A DNA stretch of 64,000 bases. Origin: Cokeromyces recurvatus (lineage: Eukaryota > Mucoromycota > Mucoromycetes > Mucorales > Mucoraceae). This document shows positions 56,316-64,000 of the stretch, piece by piece (the stretch's first letter is position 1; each line of letters starts with the position of its first letter). Made by a program: the position numbers and the translations under genes. The stretch lies in the NCBI RefSeq assembly GCF_025118155.1, contig NW_026251412.1, positions 186,001 to 250,000 of the forward strand, read 5' to 3'. The notes below the pieces were generated by a model. The model saw only the letters and a list, made by a program, of their open reading frames with translations. It had not been told where the DNA came from and did no database searches.

Positions 56316-59195
56316 TCATGTAGTTTTTTGTTGAGTAAATGCACCTGCAACAAGGCATAAATTACGGTCTGTAAACTGAATATCATAAATGGGAGTTTGT
56401 TTAGTAGGGAATACAGCAAGACGTTCACGGCTATAAAATAATAATATGAATACAATAGGAAAAAAAAACCCTCCCTAAAACTTATAATAAGCTTACCTTT
56501 CATGAACAACAGCTTTGCGTTTTTTATCATTATCTATTTTTAATCTTTTCGTACCATTCATATCATGATCAGTATCCATATAAGTAACAGTAGCTGAAGT
56601 TAAATCAGTATTAACATCCCAAACACAAACTGTATTATCTGCACCTCCAGATACCAGTACACCATTATCTGCACTAAACTTCAATGAATAGATAAAGCCT
56701 GTATGTCCCGTTAATTTCTTAATACATTTACCAGATCCAATATCCCAAAGCATAATTGATTTATCTTCACCAGCAGATGCCATTAAACGGCCATTAGGAG
56801 AAACAGCGACTGTCTTGATTGCACCTGTATGACCTGTAAATACACGTACACAGGTACCTTTTTGTATATCCCAAAGTCGTGATGTACGATCACTTGAACC
56901 AGTAACTAGATATTTTGAATTAGGATGAAATTTAACAGTCTAACGATCATAATAGTCAGTATACACAAATATATATACAATATACAATATATACTTTACA
57001 TCTACATCTGATAAATGACCTGCAAAAATTCGAAGAGGATTAATATGATCGCAACTCCAAAGACGAGCTGTTCTATCATGAGATCCAGTAGCAAAATAAA
57101 ATCCAAATGGTCCAAAATCAACATCCCATACAGGACTATTATGACCTTTATAAATTACTAAGTTGGTAAATGTTTGTGTACTCCATAATCTCGCTGTCTT
57201 ATCTTCTGAACAAGAAACTAAATACTTATTATCCGGGCTAAAACTAAGGCCAAACACAGGACCTGAATGTCCTATTAATTTCTTATATTCATGTCCATAT
57301 CTTTCTTTTTGACGATTTAAATCATTATCTATATAATATATTTTTTAATTTATAAGCTAATATACATATTTATATATATAAGATACCTACAATCATTAAC
57401 CAAAGCAGGATTAATCGTATTTCTAAGTGATCTTAACTTTTCTCCTTTTAAACTCCAAATCTTTATATAGGATTCAGAAAATCCCCCAGCTATTAAAGTA
57501 GCATCTTTAGTTATCGTCACACAATTTAGACTAGAAAGTATAATTTTTTTTTTTTTTTTAGTAAATGCCATATTTCCTAGAATTAACTGTCATTTACCTG
57601 TCGTGTGTATTATGAAACGTATAACAGCATATGCTAGGTAGTGAAGATTCATTTAGAGGGATTGTATGAGTCAAGTTTTTTAATGATTCGATTTGTGTAG
57701 TAATATCAGTTCCTCTACTATTTTATACTATAAACATAAAAGCATTACTTGGAGAAAATATTTAACTTACTATGGCGGGAGTGGTATATCACCAAATGCA
57801 GGACCATCCGCTGTATTTTCTTGAGTGACTCTTTTGAAAGTTTCAAGTAAAGATATATTATCATCTTGTTGACTTTCATCTTCTTGTTCTTTAATAGCCT
57901 GTTCTACTTCTTCTTTAAATGACTGATCTAATTGAGGCAATCCAAGTTGCACCTTCTGTTTATTAAACTCTTCAATTTGCTGTGCTTGATGTCCAATGAT
58001 ACCAATCACATCGTCCATTTCTAATCCGCCTGCGGATTTTAATAATTTACCATGTACCACTAAAGTCATGTAATTAATCAAACAATATTCGTATTCATAA
58101 AACACATTCATATATATATTTACCTTGAATATTGAGATATTGATTTACAATTCGAAGCAATATCATGAACTTATTATCCTGCAAGTAATTCAAAAATAAT
58201 TCAAAAGGGACACCTGACATGCGTAAATTGTATTTATTACTTCTATACATTCGTGCTAATTCATTTTCGCGGACATGTTGAGGTTCAGTAATTGTTTCAA
58301 AAGTATTTAAATCCAAAGTATGTAATTCAACATGATCTTTTCTATAGGTATCCATAAAGTATTTTGCTAAAGAAAGAATTAGTTTTTGAACATGTAATAT
58401 TCAAGTAAAATTTACCTTTTTCAGGTATATTTTTACTAACAAGATCAAGATAGGAATGAACAAAAATTGGAAATAAAACAGATCGTAGTTCAGGCTAAGA
58501 GAATGCTTATTTAATGTCTTTATTGCTGTTACCATGTGTCTTTTTCTTTTCTTTTTTACCTTATACCAATCAAGAGAATTTTCAATCCATTGTCTTAAAC
58601 TTTTATAACTGACATCATATATATCAGGATCTTCTTTCTCTTCTTCTTTTGTCTGTTCTACAACATGTGTGTTCTTGGACTTTACTGAATTATCATTTGA
58701 TGTTTTTTCTGTTTTCTTTCCTTTTTCATCAGTTGGGTCATCTAACAGTTTTCCAAGTGAAATTGTTTCTCCTTTTGACTCGCGTGTAAAAATGGCTTCA
58801 GTTGCTCTATAACCTTTTTTTTGAAGATAAGACGCGACCATTTTATCAATGTCAGCTGGTGTGTGTATTCCATTAGGAGCGGCAGCAGCGGCAGCAGCAG
58901 CGGCAGCAGCAGCAGCTTGTTGTTGTTGAGGTTGCACTTGTTGAGGAGGTTGCACTTGATGTTGAGGTTGTACTTGTTGAGGAGGTTGCACTTGTTGCTG
59001 AGGCTGTGGTTGTTGCTGAGGTTGTGGTTGTTGCTGAGGTTGTGGTTGTTGCTGAGGCTGAGGCTGTGGTTGTGGTTGTGGTTGTGGTTGTGGTTGTAAT
59101 TGATGTAATTGCGATTGTTGTGTTGGTGTTTGTGGAGTTTGAGGTGATTGCTGCTGACCATTATTAGGTCCTTGTTGATTATTTGGTGTAGACAT
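56316..59195 (-). CDS. TAF5: Transcription initiation factor TFIID subunit 5 (TAF5)
   Basis: WD40 subunit shared by TFIID (and SAGA in yeast). Exons 58560-59195, 58416-58494, 58124-58366, 57771-58059, 57598-57717, 57391-57530, 57000-57328, 56497-56939 and 56316-56430 sum to 797 residues. Order: a Gln/Pro-repeat then polyalanine tract (residues about 15-105), LisH motif [20 protein letters not shown], the TAF5 NTD2 domain ([47 protein letters not shown]), then at least six WD40 repeats: [96 protein letters not shown] and [20 protein letters not shown]. The Q/P repeat is coded by an imperfect hexanucleotide array. Confidence 0.96.
58900..59100 (-). repeat. Imperfect triplet/hexamer array coding Gln-Pro and Ala tracts in TAF5
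   Basis: On the plus strand the sequence is a GGTTGT/GAGGCT-type array of about 150 bp followed by an approximately 40-bp (GCA)n-type run; on the coding strand these give QPQPQ repeats and a run of about 13 alanines. Likely length-variable between strains. Confidence 0.85.
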
Positions 59196-59560
59196 TGCGT
59201 CTCACTTTATAATTAAGACTTAAATAAAGAAGGAAAAAGGAAATTTTTTTTTTTTTTTTTTTTTTTTTTGGTTTGGATAGAATCCATGCTTCGTTGTGAC
59301 GCGTATTTACCGGAGTAGAGATATGTTTTATAACTGTTAAGTAAAGTCATGATTGAATTCTGTTTACATACTTTATACTTTATTGTAGTTGATTCTAATT
59401 AGTGGTTTTTTTTTTTTTTTTTTTCATTATATTTTCATTAAGAATTATTGACTTTATAATCAGCTTTTTTTAAGAATCAAAATATTAACGTCAAACTTAC
59501 TTTAAAATAAATTAACTATATTCAGCACTTGTCGAAAACTTTTATACATATATAAATAAA
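59196..59560. promoter_or_regulatory. Divergent promoter of TAF5 and REXO1-like gene
   Basis: 365 bp between divergent start codons. Contains T runs at 59245-59269 and 59407-59424 and one ACGCGT at 59299-59304 (MluI cell-cycle box core). No other element identified. Confidence 0.5.
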
Positions 59561-61551
59561 ATGCTTCCTTCATTAGGATTATTCAAATCCGAACCTTGCC
59601 CTTTATACCCTAATTGCACAAGAAATCCTTGCTTTTTTTCGCATGCACTACAAAGATCTTCGACAATTGAAGGTTAATATTTTAAAAAGTTTCTATAAAA
59701 AGTTTCATTGATTATAGCTTCCTTTTATATAGATCGTCCTATTGAAACTGTTAAACGTCAGAAAAAAGACACTCCCTCCATGATGGAGAGGAAAGTAATA
59801 ACGACACAAATAGCGATAGAAAAATCAAAAAGAACTGAACCAATAGTTCCATCACTTATTCCAGTTAGTAGTAAATGGACACTATAGCAACTTAGTTTTG
59901 CCTTTTTTTTTATTATTATTAATTGTAAGCTAATTAAATATTATTAGAATCCGTTACTTTACCAAAACACTCAGCATCAGTACCTGCAATTGTTCATAAG
60001 AAAAAGATAGCAGCAATGTCAACAAAATTAGAAACTACTCAAAAAACCACTACAACAAATGATAAGATAATTATTTCTGATCCTAGGAAGAGAGCAGCGC
60101 ATAAAGTGACGGTAAATTATTCGTATAATTGATAAAATAGATAAGAAGGGACTCATCTCTTTATATAGTACAATAATAAGCCTACTGGACCACCTATTAT
60201 TTTGCCAGATACTAGAGCAAAGATACCACTTAAAATTAGACAGGTACGATATTTTTTTCAACAATAGCACATGCACGAAATCTCATTTTCATTTTTAAGT
60301 TGATTGCAAACAAGTTATTTGAAGCATTTTCACGTATTTATAAACCAATATTGAATAATAATCCAACATTAGCAACAGACCATGCAAAGCAACAGGAGGA
60401 AAAAATTTTGGCAGCAACAACGAATGTAGCTGGTTACAAACAGATGGCTATGTCAACCTTGATGAATTTAAAAAAAAGACCAGAGAGTAAAGATAATCAA
60501 GATATTGGCTTGGATGGTGAATGGGTTGATTCTGAAAAGGCAGCAGCTGAAAAGGCTTTGGTATTTGCAAGGGCCAAAGAATGCATAGCTTCATTAGAAG
60601 AATTAAAACAACTGCAATACCCTTTACCTGACCTTTTGAATATACCGGTATCATCTACAGAAATGGAAGATAGGGTTGGTACAATTCAAACATGTGATCG
60701 TTGCAAAAAGGAATACATAGTCAAAGCTGTCTTGGATAAAGATGATATAGAGGCCTGTGTATATCATCCTGTACGTCCATATATAGAATTAGTGAATGGT
60801 CAAAAGGAAAAAATATATGGTTGCTGCAAAGATCCTATTGGAAGTGAAGGATGTATTCGAGGTTCTCATGTTTATAAAGATACTGATTTGACTGTATTAC
60901 ACCATAAAATTCCTTTTATCAAGCTGCCACCTCGTAACTCAGCAAATAGGTCAGAAACGATTCAAGATTTAGTAGCTTTAGACTGTGAGATGGGTTATAC
61001 TACAGCAGGCATGGAATTGATTCGATTAACAGTAGTAGATAAAGATATGAATGTCCTTATAGATGAACTGGTATTACCTTCAAGTATGGTTATTGACTTG
61101 AATACCCATTACAGTGGTGTTAAAACACTTGAAGGTGTGAAATATGATTTGGACGGGCTTAGAAAAGAGTTGTTCAAGTATGTAGATGAGGAAACAATTA
61201 TTGTAGGTCATGGTTTAGAAAATGATCTTAATGCATTAAGAATTGTTCATACAAATGTGATTGACACAGCTGCTGTAAAGTGAAGAAAAGTTATATATTG
61301 GGGGGAAAAAAAAGAAAAAAAGACTAATGATATTTACTATATGTATACAGCTTTTTCCTCATAAAAATGGATTGCCTTATAGATACAGTCTTCGATTCTT
61401 AACTTCTGCACATTTAAAAAGATTTATCCAGACGGGTTCTGATGGCCATGATTCGCTTGAAGATGCGAGCGTATGTATTGAATTATTAGAATTTTATATA
61501 AAGAACGTGTTAGATAGGACCAAGATAAAGCAGCAAGCAGGAAAGAAATAA
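59561..61551 (+). CDS. REXO1/REX-type 3'-5' RNA exonuclease
   Basis: DEDDh exonuclease of the REXO1 group (yeast Rex1/Rex3 relatives), trimming 3' ends of structured RNAs in the nucleus. Exons 59561-59672, 59733-59870, 59948-60111, 60169-60243, 60300-61274 and 61351-61551 give 554 residues. The start MLPSLGLFKSEPCPLYPNC is a CCCH zinc finger (CPLYPNCTRNPCFFSH). A lysine-rich linker follows, then the REXO1 zinc region TCDRCKKEYIVKA with YGCCKDPIGSEGC. The exonuclease core has VALDCEMGYTTAGMELIRLT (D and E of motif I), IVGHGLENDLNALRI, NVIDTAA, then LFPHKNGLPYRYSL and HDSLEDASVCIELL (motif III His and Asp). All catalytic acids are present. Domain order, CCCH plus exonuclease, is most like REXO1 and Rex3. 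Confidence 0.93.
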
Positions 61552-61817
61552 AAAATAATTAGATTGGGATCGTTTACTACTTGTTTCAACATTAAATAAA
61601 TAAGATCAAAGAATTTTGTATACGCGTAATAATTCGCGCTTGATTTAAAAAAAACCCAAAAAGTCTCAATTTTACGCGTTGTTCATAATTTATTCGCAGT
61701 ACGATTATTTATGCTGTATTGCTCTGGCCAGTTCCAAAAAAAAAAAAAAAGTTTATTCAATTGTATACAATTTTTCCCCCTTCTTTTAATATTATACTAA
61801 AAAAAAGGATTTAAACA
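61552..61817 (+). promoter_or_regulatory. SCC2 promoter with two ACGCGT boxes
   Basis: 266 bp between the exonuclease stop and the SCC2 start. ACGCGT occurs at 61622-61627 and 61674-61679, with TTCGCGC at 61633-61639 between them. ACGCGT is the MCB site bound by MBF in yeasts, and TTCGCGC resembles an E2F-type site. The spacing, about 140-200 bp upstream of the ATG, and the S-phase role of SCC2 make G1/S control plausible; this is inferred. Confidence 0.5.
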
Positions 61818-63347
61818 ATGAAGTCAAGGACTTCAATTCCAAGGGATAATGATGCCGAAATGGAAGAAGATAATGAAGTTCTTGAATTAAGTATACCAAG
61901 GCGAATAAAAAAATCCAAACGAATTATTATTGATGATAGTAGTAGTGAAGAAAGTGAAGATGAAGATGATATACCCTTAAATGAAAGAAAAGCTCTCAAT
62001 CAGTTGAAAACCCCCGTAATGAATCCCACTAAAAAAATAAAGCTTACTAGTGATCATCAATTGAAAACTTCTCATAAAAAGATATTTGATCTAACCTCGA
62101 AAGCTCGAAATGATTCATATAAAAATGATAATAATCATTTAACTATTTCTAATGAAGTAAAGAGCATGATTAAAGAACCCAAAGTGCTGATCAAACATAC
62201 AAACCGCAAATTGAAGAATGTAAAAGGCAGCTCATCACGTTTTGTAGACGAGACGAACGATTCAATACGATTATTACATATTGATCGTAAAAGCAATAGT
62301 TCTTCTTCAGAAACAACGAAAGTTACAACACCAAAACTTCCATTAAAGAACTTTTCCAGGACAATATCAACAATGCCGTCTTCTAATAATAAATTTAAAG
62401 TACCTACAAATCCTCCTACTTTCGGAAGTTTTAAATCGCTTATGCCTCCTTCCAGAAAGTCTGATAAACCATCTTCAAGCAATAATTTTAAGGCGCCTAT
62501 GTCACACTCCTTTAATCATGTTGAAGCATCTAATACGTCTTCTTCAGATAATAGCGTTAAACCATTTTCTAATAATGATTTTAAGGCTCCTTTACCTACA
62601 ACACCTGATGATGGTTTCAAGACACCTATAGCACCAACACCCGATGATAATCTAAAGACATCCATGGATCTTTCCCCAGTTCCTGAATTTAAAGCGCCAA
62701 ACACTATTTTTACCAAACCACAACAAAATGAATGTAAGCATATAAATATATGTATATATATAGGGATTATTGGCTGATATATTATTTTAATTAAATAGTA
62801 GCCACAAGCCGTTTAACACATTATATTAACTGCATATGTGATGATTTGGATCAATATAACGAAAACAAGCAGAAAATGGCAGATTCTTTACTCACATTTA
62901 GGGATACAGATGATTTACCTACCCTAGATATTACTATCATGAGGAAGATTACTTCACTTGTATCAAGTATAATTAAACAATACAAGAATCTTGAGCTAAT
63001 CGATATGGTTAAATTTGGAAAAATTATCAGATTAATGGAAAATACAGTTATTATTGCAACTGATATTGATATCATTGAGCTTTGTGGAAAGAATCCAACA
63101 GAGGATAATAATAAAGAATCAATATTAAAACTATTAACTCTCATAAGCGATGGTTTAGAGGCTTGCTTTATGATCTTTGAAATATTGACAACTTGTAATT
63201 TAGATAAGCAATTCCTTTCAAGAAATTTAATCACAAATTGCCTTCATTTTATCAAGAATCAGTTAGATTTTACTATATACCCGCTTATTGATTTAAGTCA
63301 TTTTGAAGATGAAGCAACTTCCTGTACGTTTGTTGTTAGAAATATTC

Positions 63348-63392
<45 letters not shown>

Positions 63393-64000
63393 CATTACTA
63401 ATTAGACTCTTAATACATGTATATTTATTTATTCATGTTTAGTAACTACAAGCGCTCATGCATTTTTCTGTCTTATAGAATCATCCTCAAAAGAAAGACA
63501 TTTACTCAGTACATTTGTGCCATTAATTACTCGCTTCTTTCGTCGCGCATTTACTTTTATTCTTTCTGAAGATTTAGATGATGATGTACTTGTGATTGTT
63601 GCCTATATTAGTATGGGCCCCTTCTTTCATGATTATTCAGAGTCTCACAAATCTATCTTACTTGTCACAGACAATTATGAAAATTTATCATTTAATCCTT
63701 ATGAGCAACTTAAGTTTGTTGCACTTGATATTTTGAAACATATCTTTAGTAAATACCCAAAGCATAGAAGATGGATATTTGAAGAAATCTTGACTAGTAT
63801 CGGATCGTTAACTACGATGGAAGAAGCAAGGAAATACCGATTACGTGATAATAGGTCAATTCATGTCATTAGTGCCCTGTTTATGCAACTTGTTCAATGC
63901 TGTTCTTCACTTAGTGATAAGGTATCGCATAAAAATTGGTTTATGAAATGGAATATCAAATATCAAAAAGCGATTAAAGGACAAGATGAGGATCAAATCA
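61818..64000 (+). CDS. SCC2: Sister chromatid cohesion loader SCC2/MIS4/NIPBL, 5' part
   Basis: Subunit of the cohesin loader, which places cohesin on chromosomes; the gene runs off the right edge. Exons 61818-62734, 62799-63323 and 63443 onward, in frame. The first exon codes for a disordered Ser/Lys/Pro-rich N terminus with a repeated SxNxFKxP-type motif (NKFKVPT, NNFKAPM, NDFKAPL, DGFKTPI, PEFKAPN), where Scc4 would bind. The later part is helical and HEAT-like. The diagnostic stretch is FVALDILKHIFSKYPKHRRW, IFEEILTSIGSL, then RSIHVISALFMQLVQCC, which follows the NIPBL/Mis4 order. The acceptor for exon 3 is TTTAG at 63442, giving LTTSAHAFFCLIESSSKER; a later TATAG would introduce a stop. 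The second intron holds an approximately 40-base A tract. Confidence 0.9.

Noticed and set aside
58821..59099. Plus-strand Leu/Arg-rich frame opposite TAF5
   Set aside because: Antisense reading of the Gln-Pro/Ala repeat.
63466..63480. Acceptor TATAG at 63479 for SCC2 exon 3
   Set aside because: Joining there creates a TAA; the TTTAG at 63442 keeps the frame open.
1..64000. tRNA or rRNA genes
   Set aside because: No convincing B-box (GGTTCGAxxCC) with a foldable cloverleaf was found by eye on either strand, and no rRNA-like conserved blocks; a covariance search was not possible.

Overview
This is nuclear DNA from a fungus, most likely Mucoromycota and probably Mucorales. The base composition is strongly AT-rich. 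Genes are broken by many short GT-AG introns (about 50-100 nt), spliced in small exons down to a few bases, and separated by short AT-rich spacers with long A or T homopolymers. The gene set (NAB3, RRN5-like, YPP1, BET5, PhoD_2, PAS-kinase-like) is fungal, and the mobile-element proteins look like families I associate with Mucorales. I cannot name the species.

Layout. 1-9.2 kb is mostly repeat-derived: an unrecognised gene fragment at the left edge, a LINE C-terminal remnant, a fold-back repeat, and one real gene (CZIB/DUF866). 9.2-29.4 kb is a dense housekeeping block: PRP22 helicase and NAB3-like RNA-binding protein (divergent pair), Cu/Zn SOD1, a small protein with a possible FANCF-like pattern, the mitochondrial S-adenosylmethionine carrier, a PAS-kinase-type kinase, a tyrosine phosphatase, ribosomal protein uL30 (RPL7) divergent from YPP1/TTC7, and a three-repeat Myb protein. 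29.9-33.6 kb is a complete Tc1/mariner-like transposon with long inverted repeats, a TA target duplication, a decayed DD34E transposase and a second protein with a PD-(D/E)XK-like motif. 35.6-42.4 kb holds REV7, a PhoD_2 phosphatase, an RRN5-like protein and BET5/TRAPPC1. 42.6-47.6 kb holds a LINE remnant abutting a 4.47-kb element that carries a multi-exon Fanzor (eukaryotic TnpB-like, OMEGA nuclease) gene. 47.7-50.3 kb holds a decayed Clr2-like silencing gene and a cupin-like gene. 51.8-64 kb holds MSH6, TAF5, REXO1/REX-type exonuclease and the 5' part of SCC2/MIS4/NIPBL.

The most interesting system is the pair of transposons. The Fanzor element (43147-47619) has CAG-type termini, a TA duplication and an array of GGGAC motifs spaced exactly 19 bp apart at both ends. 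Its terminal 25 bp match those of the DD34E transposon at 29939-33614 at about 19 positions without gaps, and that element also has roughly 19-bp-spaced GGG motifs. This suggests that the Fanzor element, which shows no transposase of its own, is (or was) mobilised in trans by this Tc1/mariner-like family. The Fanzor gene keeps one reading frame through all recognised introns but has several in-frame stops and a damaged zinc ribbon, so this copy looks recently dead.

Spliced lengths of 13 intron-containing genes were checked by adding exon lengths by hand; all are multiples of three. Family assignments are from recognition of motifs, not from database searches.
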